Assembly (NCBI RefSeq): GCF_030409225.1
Contig: NZ_JAUFPK010000001.1
Span: forward strand, 101,230-165,229
Length of the DNA: 64,000 bases
Reading direction: 5' to 3'
Origin: Aquisalimonas lutea
GTDB taxonomy: Bacteria > Pseudomonadota > Gammaproteobacteria > Nitrococcales > Aquisalimonadaceae
The notes beneath the pieces are model-generated. The model was not told the DNA's origin. It was given only the letters and a program-made list of their open reading frames with translations, and made no database searches. The translations under genes and the position numbers were made by a program. Positions 48,044 to 57,645 of the stretch are shown here, in pieces (positions within the stretch are counted from its first letter, which is position 1; each line of letters starts with the position of its first letter).

Positions 48044-50302
48044 ATGTTTACGAGCCTCATGCGCTTCATGCGCACCAACAACCTCCTGCCGCGCATTTCC
48101 GATACCGAGCGCCAGGCCCTGGAAGCCGGAACCGTCTGGATCGACGGCCAGATCTTCTCCGGCAACCCGGATTTCGGCGAGCTCCTGCGCGAGCCCTACA
48201 ACCGCCTCTCCGACGAGGAGCAGGCGTTCCTCGACGGCCCGGCGGACGAGCTCTGCCGCATGCTCGATACCTACGAGATCGCGCGCACGCGCCGGGCGCC
48301 GGACGAGGCGGTGGAGTTCATCAAGAACAACGGCTTCATGGGCCTGCTGATCCCGCGCGAGTACGGCGGCAAGGGCTTCTCCACCCTGGCCATCTCCGCG
48401 GTCATGGCCAAGGTCAACAGCTACTCGTCCACCGTGGGCACCTTCGTGGTCATCCCCAACTCCCTGGGTGCGGCGGAGCTGCTCAAGCACTACGGCACCG
48501 ACGAGCAGAAGAGCCACTACCTGCCGCGCCTGGCCAGCGGCGAGTACGTGCCCTGCTTCGGCCTGACGGAGCCCACCGCCGGCTCCGACGCCGCGTCCAT
48601 CAAGGCCGAAGGCGTGGTGTTCCGCGACGACGACGGCGAGGTGAAGATCCGCCTGAACTTCCGCAAGCGCTACATCACGCTGGCCCCCGTGGCCAACCTG
48701 ATCTCGCTGGCCTTCCGCATGCACGACCCGGACAACCTGCTGGGCAAGGGCGAGCACCCCGGCATCACCGTGATCATGCTGCACAAGGGCACCCCCGGCC
48801 TGCACAACGGCGACCACCACATGCCCGTGGGCGAAGGCTTCTACAACGGCCCCATCATCGGCGAGGACGTCATCGCCTCGCCGGAGCAGATCATCGGCGG
48901 CCGCGACTACGCCGGCCAGGGCTGGCGCATGCTCATGGAGCAGCTCGCCGGCGGCCGCGCCATCTCGCTGCCGGCCGGCGCCATCGGCGGCATGAAATCC
49001 ACGGCCGCGGTCACCGGCGCCTATTCCATGATCCGCGAGCAGTTCGGCTTCCCCATCGGCCTCATGGAAGGCGTCCAGGAGAAGGTCGCGGGCATCGCCG
49101 CCACCACCTACATGTTCGAGGGCGCCCGGGTATATTCCTGCTCCGCCATCGACGGCGGCGAGCAGCCGCCGGTCGTCTCCGCGCTGCTCAAGTCCAGCAG
49201 CACCGAGACCGTGCAGAAGCTGCTCATCGACGGCATGGACGTCTTCTCGGGCGCCGGCGTCATGCAGGGGCCCAACAACATCCTGGCCTCGGGCTACCAC
49301 GGCGCCCCGGTGGGCATCACCGTGGAAGGCGCCAACATCATGACCCGGACGCTGATCATCTTCGGCCAGGGGGCGACCCGCTGCCACCCGTACGCCCTGC
49401 CGTTGATCCGGGCCGTGGAGGACGACGACAGCGACGCCTTCCGTCGCCATCTCACCGGCTGGCTGGGTCACACGGCGGCCAACTGGCTGCGCACCAAAGT
49501 CCGCGGCCTCACCCGCGGCTACAGCGCCGGCAGCCCGGTCCCGGGCCCCACGGCCACGTACTACCGGCGCCTGGCCTGGGCCTCGTCGCGGTTCGCGCTG
49601 CTCACCGACCTGGCCATGTTCTGCATCGGCGGCAAGCTCAAGGCGCGGGGAAATCTCACCGGCCGCTTCGCCGATGCCCTGACCTGGCAGGTCCTGGCCC
49701 TGTCGGCGCTGCGCCGCTTCGAGGCGGAAGGCCGCCGCGAGGAGGACCTGCCGCTGGTCCAGTATGCCTGCGAGCACGCGCTGGCCCGGATCCAGGAGGC
49801 GTTCGAGGGCATCCATGCCAACTTCGACGCCCCGGTGGTGGGCTGGTGGCTGCGCAAGCCGGCCGCGTTCTTCCTGCGCATCAACCCGCTGTCCCAGGGG
49901 CCCGGCGACCGGCTGACCGCGCCCACCGCGGCAAGCATCCAGAGCCTGGGCGACACCTACCGGCGCATCACCGACGGCATCGTCCGCCCGGACGAGGACG
50001 CGCCGGGCGCAGGCCGGCTGCTGCGGGCATTCCGGCTACACCAGGAAGCGGCGCCCGTCGCGGACAAGATCCGCCGGGCGCAGAAGAAGGGCACGCTGGC
50101 GCGGGGGCACGCCTACGAGATCATGGACGAGGCCCACCGCGCCGGCATCGTCACGCAATCCGAGCTGCAGCAGCTCCAGCAGGCGCGGGACGCAGCGGCC
50201 GAGGCCATCGAGGTGGACGTGTTCACGCCGGAGGAGTACTTCGGCTCGGACGCCCTGCCGCCCCACGGGCAGGCCGACGACCGGCGCGCCGCGAACGCCT
50301 GA
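48044..50302 (+). CDS. fadE: Long-chain acyl-CoA dehydrogenase FadE
   Basis: Flavoenzyme introducing the first double bond in fatty-acid beta-oxidation. Its 752 residues include DTERQALEAGTVWIDGQIF, CFGLTEPTAGSDAASI (FAD/substrate loop) and QFGFPIGLMEGVQEKVAG, plus the C-terminal DUF1974-type domain specific to FadE (about 480-745). ATG at 48044 is set by GGGAG seven bases upstream; ATG 48038 is close behind. E. coli FadE is about 60 residues longer, having an N-terminal membrane segment that is missing here. No other beta-oxidation gene is adjacent. Confidence 0.92.
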   Translation: MFTSLMRFMRTNNLLPRISDTERQALEAGTVWIDGQIFSGNPDFGELLREPYNRLSDEEQAFLDGPADELCRMLDTYEIARTRRAPDEAVEFIKNNGFMGLLIPREYGGKGFSTLAISAVMAKVNSYSSTVGTFVVIPNSLGAAELLKHYGTDEQKSHYLPRLASGEYVPCFGLTEPTAGSDAASIKAEGVVFRDDDGEVKIRLNFRKRYITLAPVANLISLAFRMHDPDNLLGKGEHPGITVIMLHKGTPGLHNGDHHMPVGEGFYNGPIIGEDVIASPEQIIGGRDYAGQGWRMLMEQLAGGRAISLPAGAIGGMKSTAAVTGAYSMIREQFGFPIGLMEGVQEKVAGIAATTYMFEGARVYSCSAIDGGEQPPVVSALLKSSSTETVQKLLIDGMDVFSGAGVMQGPNNILASGYHGAPVGITVEGANIMTRTLIIFGQGATRCHPYALPLIRAVEDDDSDAFRRHLTGWLGHTAANWLRTKVRGLTRGYSAGSPVPGPTATYYRRLAWASSRFALLTDLAMFCIGGKLKARGNLTGRFADALTWQVLALSALRRFEAEGRREEDLPLVQYACEHALARIQEAFEGIHANFDAPVVGWWLRKPAAFFLRINPLSQGPGDRLTAPTAASIQSLGDTYRRITDGIVRPDEDAPGAGRLLRAFRLHQEAAPVADKIRRAQKKGTLARGHAYEIMDEAHRAGIVTQSELQQLQQARDAAAEAIEVDVFTPEEYFGSDALPPHGQADDRRAANA

Positions 50303-50309
50303 GCAGCTC

Positions 50310-50335
50310 GCCCCCGGCGCGCCGGCGCCGGGGGC
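50310..50335 (+). terminator. Terminator-like hairpin after fadE
   Basis: GCCCCCGGCGC-GCCG-GCGCCGGGGGC is a perfect 11-bp stem with a four-base loop eight bases after the fadE stop. No T-run follows, as is common in very GC-rich genomes. Confidence 0.65.
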
Positions 50336-50382
50336 CCCGGCCGCCCTTGAAACACGCTCCCGGACCCGCCATGTCCATTAGG

Positions 50383-50404
50383 GAATGGCTCAGCGTTTCC
50401 CGAG
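50383..50404. repeat. Solo copy of the foldback-element end motif
   Basis: Matches the 4801-4822 end (GAAT..TTCAGCGTTTCCC.AG) at 19 of 22 positions. No inverted partner is visible nearby, so it is a relic or half element in the leader of the HPF-like gene. A separate hairpin GCGGGCAT-GCGA-ATGCCCGC with a GNRA loop follows at 50411-50430. Confidence 0.45.
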
Positions 50405-50464
50405 AAGACGGCGGGCATGCGAATGCCCGCAGGTCCACGAGCACAAGGCGCGAGGGAGTTGCTC

Positions 50465-50782
50465 ATGCAGGTACAGATCAACCCCGGTCCGGACATCACC
50501 GTCTCCGAGGCCCTGGCGGACCATCTGCGCAAGCGCCTGGCGACCATCGATGAGCGCTTCGGCGATCGGCTCACCCGGATCGAGGCGTACTTCGCCGACG
50601 TCAACGGCCCCAAGGGCGGCGAGGAGAACAAGCAGTGCAAGCTGGAGGCGCGCCCCCGCGGGCTTGACCCGGTGGCCGCCGAAGCGCTGGACGAGAGCGC
50701 CTACGATGCCGTGAACACCGCGGTGGAGCGCCTGGAGAAGGTGCTCGACAAGCGCTTCGGCAAGCTGGAGGACCGCCACTGA
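50465..50782 (+). CDS. HPF/RaiA-family ribosome-associated protein
   Basis: A 105-residue short hibernation-factor-like protein. It begins MQVQINPGPDITVSEALADH and has the S30Ae beta-alpha-beta layout with FGDRLTRIEAYFADVNGPKGG. An RaiA-like tail, ERLEKVLDKRFGKLEDRH, ends it. It should bind the 30S decoding site in stationary phase or stress, reducing translation. Start 50465 has GGGAG upstream. It is not next to rpoN, where the main hpf usually sits, so it is likely a second family member. Confidence 0.85.
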   Translation: MQVQINPGPDITVSEALADHLRKRLATIDERFGDRLTRIEAYFADVNGPKGGEENKQCKLEARPRGLDPVAAEALDESAYDAVNTAVERLEKVLDKRFGKLEDRH

Positions 50783-50811
50783 CCCGCGGCGCCGCCGGCG
50801 ATACGCGGCGT

Positions 50812-51249
50812 TCAGTCCGTGCGCAGCCGCTCCAGTGCCGCGCGGATGGTGTCGGGGATCGGCACGGAGCGATTGGCGGCGCGGTCCACGAACACGTGCA
50901 CGAACTCACCGTGGGCGCACACGGCCGGGTCGCCCTCGCGGAAGATGCCGACGCCGTACTGGACCGAGCTGTTGCCCAGGTGCTCGACACGCACCCCGGC
51001 CTCGATGCGCTCCGGGAACGCCACCGGCCGCAGGTAGCTGCAGCTGGAGCGGACCACGAAACCCACCACCGGGCCGTTGTGGATGTCCAGCCCGCCTTCC
51101 TCCACCAGGTACTGGTTCACCGCGGTGTCAAAGTACGCGTAGTAGGTGACGTTGTTCACGTGCCCGTACAGGTCGTTGTCCATCCACCGCGTGGTGATGG
51201 GATAGAACACCCGGTAGTCGGCCCGGGCGGGCGCGCTTGCGGTATTCAT
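50812..51249 (-). CDS. Acyl-CoA thioesterase (4-hydroxybenzoyl-CoA thioesterase family)
   Basis: Hot-dog-fold enzyme of 145 residues. TTRWMDNDLYGHVNNVTYYAY holds the catalytic Asp and the HVNN signature; SSCSYLRPVAFPERIEAGV is the second conserved block. It hydrolyses acyl-CoA of unknown chain length. GGAG is five bases before ATG 51249. It is downstream of pilT-pilU with a 22-base gap, so it may be in that transcript; proximity to fadE is convergent. Confidence 0.88.
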   Translation of the reverse strand: MNTASAPARADYRVFYPITTRWMDNDLYGHVNNVTYYAYFDTAVNQYLVEEGGLDIHNGPVVGFVVRSSCSYLRPVAFPERIEAGVRVEHLGNSSVQYGVGIFREGDPAVCAHGEFVHVFVDRAANRSVPIPDTIRAALERLRTD

Positions 51250-51271
51250 CGGCACTCCGTGGCTGCGCCCG

Positions 51272-52399
51272 TCAGCGTTGCGGATCGTCCGCCAGGCTCA
51301 TGTCGTCGGCGGCCGAGGTATAGTCCTGCTCGCGGCTCTCGGAGCCGAGCTTGGCCTGCAGCCGCACCTCGTTGGCGGAATCGGCGTAGCGGATGGCGTC
51401 GTCGTAGGTGATCCGCCCTTCCTGGTAGAGCTGGTAGAGGTGCTGGTCGAAGGTGCGCATGCCGTGCTCGCCGGAGCGCTTCATGATGTCCTTGAGCTCG
51501 TGCACCTCGCCGTTGCGGAGCTTGTCCTGCACCAGCGGCGTCCCCAGGAGAACCTCGATGGCCGGCACGCGGCCGCTGCCGTCCGGCGTCGGCACCAGCT
51601 GCTGGGCGACCACGCCCTTGAGGTTCAACGACAGGTCCATGAACAGCTGGTTCTGCCGCTCCGGCGGGAAGAAGTTGACGATCCGGTCCATGGCCTGGTT
51701 GGCGTTGTTGGCGTGCAGCGTGGCGAGGCACAGGTGGCCGGTCTCGGCGAAGGAGATGGCGTAGTCCATGGTCTCCCGGGTCCGGATCTCGCCGATGAGG
51801 ATCACGTCCGGCGCCTGGCGCAGCGTGTTCTTCAGCGCCACCTCGAAGGACTGGGTGTCGATGCCCACCTCGCGCTGGGTCACGATGCAGCCCTGGTGCT
51901 GGTGGATGAACTCGATGGGGTCCTCGATGGTAATGATATGGCCCGTGCTGTTGTGGTTGCGGTGCCCGATCATCGACGCCAGCGAGGTCGACTTGCCGGT
52001 GCCGGTAGCGCCCACGAAGATCACCAGGCCGCGCTTGGTCATGGCCAGCTCGCGCAGCACCTCGGGCAGGCCGAGCTCATCCAGGGACGGGATCACCGTC
52101 TCGATGCGCCGCAGCACCATGCCCGGCTGGTTGCGCTGGTAGAAGGCGCTCACGCGGAAGCGCCCCAGGCCCGAGGCGCTGATGGCGAAGTTGCACTCCC
52201 GGCTCTCCTCGAACTCCTTGCGCTGGGCCTCGCTCATGATCGACAGCACCACCTGCCGCGTCTGCTCCGGCGACAGCTTGCTCTTGGTCACGGGCGTCAC
52301 GCGCCCGGCCACCTTCATGCTCGGCGGCATGCCCGCGGTAATGAACAGGTCCGAGGCCTTCTTGTTGACCATGAACTCGAGCAGCGCGTTGAAATCCAT
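51272..52399 (-). CDS. pilU: Type IV pilus retraction ATPase PilU
   Basis: PilT paralogue of 375 residues that assists pilus retraction. Walker A is GATGTGKSTSLASM; the Walker B / Asp box is LIGEIRTRETMDYAISFAET, with the His box GHLCLATLHANNA. The N-terminal KKASDLFITAGMPPSMKVAG is PilU-like. It forms hexamers on the cytoplasmic face and usually needs PilT. Follows pilT by 36 bases. Confidence 0.95.
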   Translation of the reverse strand: MDFNALLEFMVNKKASDLFITAGMPPSMKVAGRVTPVTKSKLSPEQTRQVVLSIMSEAQRKEFEESRECNFAISASGLGRFRVSAFYQRNQPGMVLRRIETVIPSLDELGLPEVLRELAMTKRGLVIFVGATGTGKSTSLASMIGHRNHNSTGHIITIEDPIEFIHQHQGCIVTQREVGIDTQSFEVALKNTLRQAPDVILIGEIRTRETMDYAISFAETGHLCLATLHANNANQAMDRIVNFFPPERQNQLFMDLSLNLKGVVAQQLVPTPDGSGRVPAIEVLLGTPLVQDKLRNGEVHELKDIMKRSGEHGMRTFDQHLYQLYQEGRITYDDAIRYADSANEVRLQAKLGSESREQDYTSAADDMSLADDPQR

Positions 52400-52435
52400 C
52401 GTGTCCTCCGTGGACCGCGGGGCCTTCCCCGCCGG

Positions 52436-53473
52436 TCAGTTGAACAGGTCCCTGTTGACCGCCTTGATGCGGGCATCCTGCTTGCTGATCAGCCCCTTGC
52501 GCAGCAACTGCTGGAGGCACTGGTCCAGCGTCTGCATGCCCAGGGCCTGCCCCGTCTGAATGGACGAGTACATCTGCGCCACCTTGTCCTCGCGGATGAG
52601 GTTGCGGATAGCGGCGGTGCCGATCATGATCTCGTGGGCCGCCACCCGGCCGCCCCCGACCTTCTTGAGCAGGCTCTGGGAGATCACCGCGCGCAGCGAC
52701 TCCGACAGCATGGACCGCACCATGGATTTCTCCGCGGCGGGGAAGACGTCGATGATGCGGTCGATGGTCTTGGCCGCGGAGCTGGTGTGCAGGGTGCCGA
52801 AGACCAGGTGCCCGGTCTCGGCGGCGGTCAGCGCCAGGCGGATGGTCTCCAGGTCGCGCAGCTCGCCCACCAGGACCACGTCCGGGTCCTCGCGCAGCGC
52901 CGAGCGCAGGGCCTCGGAGAAGCCCAGCGTGTCCCGGTGCACCTCGCGCTGGTTGATCAGCGACTTCTTGGATTCGTGCACGAACTCGATGGGATCCTCG
53001 ATGGTGAGGATGTGCTCGTGGTAGTTCTCGTTCTTGTAGTTGAGCATCGCCGCCAGCGTCGTGGACTTGCCCGAGCCGGTGGGGCCCGTGACCAGCACCA
53101 GGCCGCGGGGGTTGTCAGAGATCTCCCGGAAGACATCCGGGGCCGCCAGATCCTCCAGGGTCAGCACGTTGGACGGGATGGTCCGGAACACCGCCGCCGC
53201 GCCGCGGTTCTGGTTGTAGACGTTGACGCGGAAGCGCGCCAGGTTGGGAATCTCGAAGGAGAAGTCCGTCTCCAGGAACTCCTCGTAATCCCGGCGCTGC
53301 TTGTCGTTCATGATGTCGTAGATGAGGCCGTGGACCTCCTGGTGCTCCATGGCCGGGAGGTTGATTCGACGCACGTCGCCATCCACACGTATCATTGGCG
53401 GCAGTCCCGCCGACAGGTGCAGGTCGGAGGCGTTGTTCTTGACGCCAAAGGCAAGCAGGTCGGCAATGTCCAT
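52436..53473 (-). CDS. pilT: Type IV pilus retraction ATPase PilT
   Basis: Hexameric motor that depolymerises pili and drives twitching. Its 345 residues contain the N-terminal NNASDLHLSAGLPPMIRVDG, Walker A GPTGSGKSTTLAAML, Walker B region LVGELRDLETIRLALTAAET, His box GHLVFGTLHTSSA and the PilT-specific AIRNLIREDK. ATG at 53473 is the family start. It is the effector of the PilG/PilH signalling cluster at 26-39 kb. Divergent from yggS. Confidence 0.96.
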   Translation of the reverse strand: MDIADLLAFGVKNNASDLHLSAGLPPMIRVDGDVRRINLPAMEHQEVHGLIYDIMNDKQRRDYEEFLETDFSFEIPNLARFRVNVYNQNRGAAAVFRTIPSNVLTLEDLAAPDVFREISDNPRGLVLVTGPTGSGKSTTLAAMLNYKNENYHEHILTIEDPIEFVHESKKSLINQREVHRDTLGFSEALRSALREDPDVVLVGELRDLETIRLALTAAETGHLVFGTLHTSSAAKTIDRIIDVFPAAEKSMVRSMLSESLRAVISQSLLKKVGGGRVAAHEIMIGTAAIRNLIREDKVAQMYSSIQTGQALGMQTLDQCLQQLLRKGLISKQDARIKAVNRDLFN

Positions 53474-53577
53474 CGGGCATCCTCTGCGCTGTCGGATGAT
53501 TGTTGTTCGATGCGTCCGGCGAGGCCCGGCATGGCGCGGGCCGCTCAACCGTACAGTGATCACCGGAACCAGGCAAC

Positions 53578-54297
53578 ATGACCCAGATCGCCGAACGCCT
53601 CGCCCGCGTGCGCACCCGCATTCGTACTGCGGAGGCGCGTTTCGGCCGCCCGGAGGGCAGCGTCTCGCTGCTCGCCGTCAGCAAGACCAAGCCGGTTGCC
53701 GCCATCCGGGAGGCCCTGGCCGCCGGGCAGGCCGACTTCGGCGAGAACTATCTCCAGGATGCCCGGGACAAGCAGCAGGCCCTCGACCCGGGCGAGGCGC
53801 GCTGGCATTTCATCGGACCACTGCAGTCCAATAAAACAAAACCCGTCGCCGCGCACTTTGACTGGGTTCACAGTGTGGAGCGGGAGAAGATCGCGAAGCG
53901 TCTTTCCGAGCAGCGCCCGGAGCATCTGCCGCCGTTGAACATCTGCCTGCAGGTCAACGTCAGCGGCGAGGCCACCAAGTCCGGGCTCCAGCCGGAGGCC
54001 GTGCCGGAGCTGGCCGCGCGTATCGCCGGGCTGCCGGGGGTGCGCCTGCGCGGCCTGATGTGCATCCCGGCCCCAGCCGCCGATTTCGACGCCCAGCGCG
54101 TGCCGTTCCGCCAGTTGCACGAGCTCCGGGAGAGCCTGGTACAACAGGGCCTCGATCTGGATACTCTGTCCATGGGCATGTCTGCGGACCTGGAGGCCGC
54201 CGTCGCCGAGGGCAGCACCCTGGTCCGCGTGGGCACCGATATCTTCGGGCCGCGGCAAGACCAACCTTCAGCAAGCAGGGAAGGTGACCATGAATAA
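53578..54297 (+). CDS. yggS: PLP homeostasis protein YggS (PLPBP)
   Basis: Alanine-racemase-fold protein of 239 residues that binds pyridoxal phosphate without known catalysis. The PLP lysine is in LLAVSKTKP (Lys36). FGENYLQDARDKQ, WHFIGPLQSNK, VNVSGEATKSG and LSMGMSADLEAAV match the family. Overlaps proC by about eight bases. The yggS-proC-yggT neighbours next to pilT are conserved in Pseudomonas. Confidence 0.94.
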   Translation: MTQIAERLARVRTRIRTAEARFGRPEGSVSLLAVSKTKPVAAIREALAAGQADFGENYLQDARDKQQALDPGEARWHFIGPLQSNKTKPVAAHFDWVHSVEREKIAKRLSEQRPEHLPPLNICLQVNVSGEATKSGLQPEAVPELAARIAGLPGVRLRGLMCIPAPAADFDAQRVPFRQLHELRESLVQQGLDLDTLSMGMSADLEAAVAEGSTLVRVGTDIFGPRQDQPSASREGDHE

Positions 54298-55117
54298 CCA
54301 GACCATTGCCTTCATCGGCGGCGGAAACATGGCGCGCAGCCTCATCGGCGGCCTGATCGCCGACGGCTTTCCGCCGCAGCGCATCCGCGTGGCGGAACCG
54401 GACGCCGACCAGCGCGGCGAGCTCGCCGGCGCCTTCGGCGTTCACGTCACCGGCGACAACCTGGAAGCCGCCCGGGGCGCGGACGGCGTGGTGCTGGCCG
54501 TGAAGCCCCAGGTCATCCGCGATGTCGCCGCCGAGATCGGCCCCCAGGCGGCGGCCGACGGCGCGGTGGTCATTTCCATCGCCGCGGGCATCCGCGAGGC
54601 GGACCTCTCCCGGTGGCTGGGCGAAGGGCTGCCGGTGGTGCGGGTCATGCCGAACACGCCGTCGCTGGTGCAGAGCGGCGCCACGGCGCTGTACGCCAAT
54701 GCCCGCGTCTCGGAGCAGCAGCGCAGCCTGGCGGAGTCGCTCATGCGCGCCGTCGGGCTGACCTGCTGGCTGGACGACGAGTCGCTGATGGACGCCGTCA
54801 CGGCCGTCTCCGGCAGCGGCCCGGCGTATTTCTTCCTGCTCATGGAGCTCATGGAGGACGCCGGCGAGCGCCTGGGCCTGCCCCGGCAGACCGCCCGCCT
54901 GCTGACGCTGCAGACGGCCCTGGGCGCCGCCAAGATGGCCCTGGAGAGCGAGGACGACCCCGCCCGGCTGCGCCAGCGGGTCACGTCGCCGGGGGGCACC
55001 ACGGAACAGGCCCTGCAGTGCCTGGAGGACGGCGGCATGCGGGACCTGGTCGACCGCGCCCTACGGGCCGCGGCGGAGCGCGCCGGGGAGCTGGGAGACG
55101 AGCTCGGCCGCAGCTGA
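54290..55117 (+). CDS. proC: Pyrroline-5-carboxylate reductase
   Basis: Last step of proline synthesis, NAD(P)H-dependent, 275 residues. IAFIGGGNMARSLIGGL opens the Rossmann fold; MPNTPSLVQSGATALYA, AVSGSGPAYFFLLMELMEDAG and VTSPGGTTEQAL follow. ATG 54290 has GGGAAGG upstream; a GTG at 54284 is an alternative. Proline is also a compatible solute, which may matter for a salt-loving host. Confidence 0.95.
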   Translation: MNNQTIAFIGGGNMARSLIGGLIADGFPPQRIRVAEPDADQRGELAGAFGVHVTGDNLEAARGADGVVLAVKPQVIRDVAAEIGPQAAADGAVVISIAAGIREADLSRWLGEGLPVVRVMPNTPSLVQSGATALYANARVSEQQRSLAESLMRAVGLTCWLDDESLMDAVTAVSGSGPAYFFLLMELMEDAGERLGLPRQTARLLTLQTALGAAKMALESEDDPARLRQRVTSPGGTTEQALQCLEDGGMRDLVDRALRAAAERAGELGDELGRS

Positions 55118-55210
55118 GCGGCCAGGGGCGACGGGCAGCTTGTGCGGGCCCTGCCGGCCTTGGCGCGTCGATCGTACTGACGGACCAACCATCAACACCG
55201 GGAGTCATGC

Positions 55211-55786
55211 ATGACCGGACAATATCTCGCGGATCCTCTGGCCTTTCTTGTCAACACGCTGTTCGGCCTCTACATCCTCACCCTGATGCTCCGGTTCCTG
55301 CTGCAGTGGGTCCGCGCCGACCACCGCAACCCGGTATCGCAGTTCCTGATCCGTGTCACGCAGCCGCCGCTGCAGCCGCTGAAGCGGTTCCTGCCCCCGG
55401 TGGGCCGCGCCGATACCGCCATTCTCGTACTCATGGTGCTGCTGCAGTTCTGCACCCTGGCACTGGTGTACTGGATCAACGGCACCCATGTCGGCGTCGG
55501 GTTCCTGGCGGTGCGCTCCGTAGCCGAGCTGCTGAACCTGCTGCTCAACGTGTTCCTGGTGGTGATCATCATCCGCGTGATCCTCAGCTGGGTGAGCCCG
55601 GGCCAGTACAACCCGGCCATCGGCCTGATCGACAGCCTGGCCGAGCCGGTCCTGGCCCCGGCCCGGCGCCTGATCCCGGCCATCGCCGGCCTGGACCTGT
55701 CGCCCATCGCCGTGCTGATCGCCATCCAGCTGGCCAAGATGCTGCTCGTGCGGCCGATCCAGGACTTCGCCATGGTGTGGCTGTAG
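55211..55786 (+). CDS. yggT: YggT family membrane protein
   Basis: A 191-residue inner-membrane protein with two YGGT repeats (LLQWVRADHRNPVSQFL, ILSWVSPGQYNPAIGLI) and about four membrane helices. Linked by neighbours to proC and yggS; a role in cell shape, division or osmotic tolerance has been suggested for the family but is not settled. Start ATG 55211 follows GGGAGTCATGC. Confidence 0.92.
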   Translation: MTGQYLADPLAFLVNTLFGLYILTLMLRFLLQWVRADHRNPVSQFLIRVTQPPLQPLKRFLPPVGRADTAILVLMVLLQFCTLALVYWINGTHVGVGFLAVRSVAELLNLLLNVFLVVIIIRVILSWVSPGQYNPAIGLIDSLAEPVLAPARRLIPAIAGLDLSPIAVLIAIQLAKMLLVRPIQDFAMVWL

Positions 55787-55889
55787 TCTCCTGCAGGACG
55801 CGAGTGTCCTGTACCCCTGGCCGTAGTTGTCACCCCGGGGGTGCACCAGTAGACTCGGGAATCTTTGCCGGAAAGCCGCAACGGATCGG

Positions 55890-57038
55890 ATGTCTGAACA
55901 GTTTCCTGCCGACTCCGTCGGTCTCGTCACCCCGCAGAGCATGCACTTCGATCAGCCCCTGGAGCTGGATTGCGGGCGTGCGCTGCCGGAGTACGACCTG
56001 GTCTACGAAACCTACGGCGAGCTCAATGCCGATGCCTCCAACGCCGTCCTGGTCGCCCACGCGCTGTCCGGCGATCACCATGCCGCCGGCTACCACAGCC
56101 CGGACGAGCGCAAGCCGGGCTGGTGGAATGCCTGCATCGGGCCGGGCAAGCCGCTGGATACCGACCGCTTCTTCATCGTCTGCAGCAACAACCTCGGCGG
56201 ATGCAGCGGCTCCACCGGGCCGCTGAGCACCAACCCGAAGACGGGGGCGCTCTACGGCGCCGACTTCCCCATGGTCACCGTCCCCGACTGGGTGCGCAGC
56301 CAGGCACGCCTGGCGGACGGGCTCGGCATCCGCCAGTGGGCGGCCGTGGTCGGCGGCAGCCTGGGGGGCATGCAGGCGCTGCAATGGGCCATCGACTTCC
56401 CGGACCGCATCCGCCACGCGGTGGTCATCGCCGCGGCGCCCAAGCTGTCCGCCCAGAACATCGCGTTCAACGAGGTCGCGCGGCAGGCCATCCTGCAGGA
56501 CCCGGAGTTCCACGACGGGCGCTACGCCGAGCACGGCGTCATACCCCGTCGCGGGCTGGGCCTGGCGCGCATGCTGGGCCACATCACCTACCTCTCCGAG
56601 GACGCCATGCGCGCCAAGTTCGGTCGCGAGCTCCGGGAAGGCAAGATCAACTTCAACTACGATGTCGAGTTCGAGGTGGAGAGCTATCTCCGGTACCAGG
56701 CGGAGAACTTCGTCGACCACTTCGATGCCAACACCTACCTGCTCATGACCCGGGCCCTGGACTACTTCGACCCGGCGTCCGTGCACGACGACAACCTGGC
56801 CGCGGCGCTGCAGCACGTCACCGCGTCGTTCCTGATCCTGTCGTTCACCAGCGACTGGCGGTTCCCGTCGAGCCGGTCCCGGGAGATCGTGCGGGCGCTG
56901 CAGGACGGCAACAAGCGCGTCACCTACTCGGAGATCGAGGCCCCCCAGGGGCACGACTCGTTCCTGATGCCCATTCCGGTGTACCGGGACCTGCTGCGCG
57001 CATACATGCAGCGGGTCGCGGGGGAGACGCAGTCATGA
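55890..57038 (+). CDS. metX: Homoserine O-acyltransferase MetX
   Basis: Alpha/beta hydrolase activating homoserine for methionine synthesis. The 382 residues have the nucleophile elbow [38 protein letters not shown], and the Asp (FTSDWRFP) and His (APQGHDSFL) of the triad. By sequence it is MetX, but many gammaproteobacterial MetX proteins are known to use succinyl-CoA, so acyl donor is open. Start ATG 55890. Overlaps metW by four bases. Confidence 0.94.
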   Translation: MSEQFPADSVGLVTPQSMHFDQPLELDCGRALPEYDLVYETYGELNADASNAVLVAHALSGDHHAAGYHSPDERKPGWWNACIGPGKPLDTDRFFIVCSNNLGGCSGSTGPLSTNPKTGALYGADFPMVTVPDWVRSQARLADGLGIRQWAAVVGGSLGGMQALQWAIDFPDRIRHAVVIAAAPKLSAQNIAFNEVARQAILQDPEFHDGRYAEHGVIPRRGLGLARMLGHITYLSEDAMRAKFGRELREGKINFNYDVEFEVESYLRYQAENFVDHFDANTYLLMTRALDYFDPASVHDDNLAAALQHVTASFLILSFTSDWRFPSSRSREIVRALQDGNKRVTYSEIEAPQGHDSFLMPIPVYRDLLRAYMQRVAGETQS

Positions 57039-57634
57039 GCGTACGTTCCGAGCTGGCGCTGATCAGCGAATGGATCCGCCCGGGGTCCCGGGTGCTGGAC
57101 CTCGGCTGCGGCGAGGGACTGCTCCTGCGCCACCTGCGCGACACCCGCGACGTCATCGGCTACGGCCTGGAGATCGACCCGGACAACATCCGCAGCTGCG
57201 TGGAAAAGGGCATCCCGGTAATCCAGACCAACCTGGACCAGGGACTCCAGGATTTCGACCCGGCGTCGTTCGACTACGTGGTCATGACGCAGACCCTGCA
57301 GGCGGTACGCTACCCGGAGCACCTGCTCAACGAGATGCTGCGCGTCGGCCGGGAAGGGATTGTCACGTTCTCCAACCTCGGCCACTGGCGGTGCCGGCTC
57401 AAGCTGGCCCTGTCCGGGCGCATGCCGGTGAGCGGCGACCCGGGCTGGGAGTGGTACGACAGCCCCAACATCCACCTGTGCACCGTCCACGACTTCGAGG
57501 CCCTCTGTGATACGGCGGGCATCGGCATCGTGGAGCGCACGTTCATCGATAACGCCCATCGGCGCCACGTCGCGGCACGACTGCTTCCGAACCTCCTGGG
57601 AGAGGTGGCACTCTACCGGTTCCAGCGGACATGA
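57035..57634 (+). CDS. metW: Methionine biosynthesis protein MetW
   Basis: A 199-residue methyltransferase-fold protein with motif [16 protein letters not shown] and [18 protein letters not shown]. In bacteria with this pair MetW binds and enhances MetX; methylation is not demonstrated. The MetX-MetW pair provides precursor for methionine, and hence for the SAM used in betaine synthesis elsewhere in this window. Confidence 0.93.
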   Translation: MSVRSELALISEWIRPGSRVLDLGCGEGLLLRHLRDTRDVIGYGLEIDPDNIRSCVEKGIPVIQTNLDQGLQDFDPASFDYVVMTQTLQAVRYPEHLLNEMLRVGREGIVTFSNLGHWRCRLKLALSGRMPVSGDPGWEWYDSPNIHLCTVHDFEALCDTAGIGIVERTFIDNAHRRHVAARLLPNLLGEVALYRFQRT

Positions 57635-57645
57635 GGAGCTCGGCC

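Noticed and set aside
47822-49816. A 664-codon open frame on the minus strand
   Set aside because: Antisense to fadE, low-complexity Ala/Gly/Arg/His composition and no family likeness.
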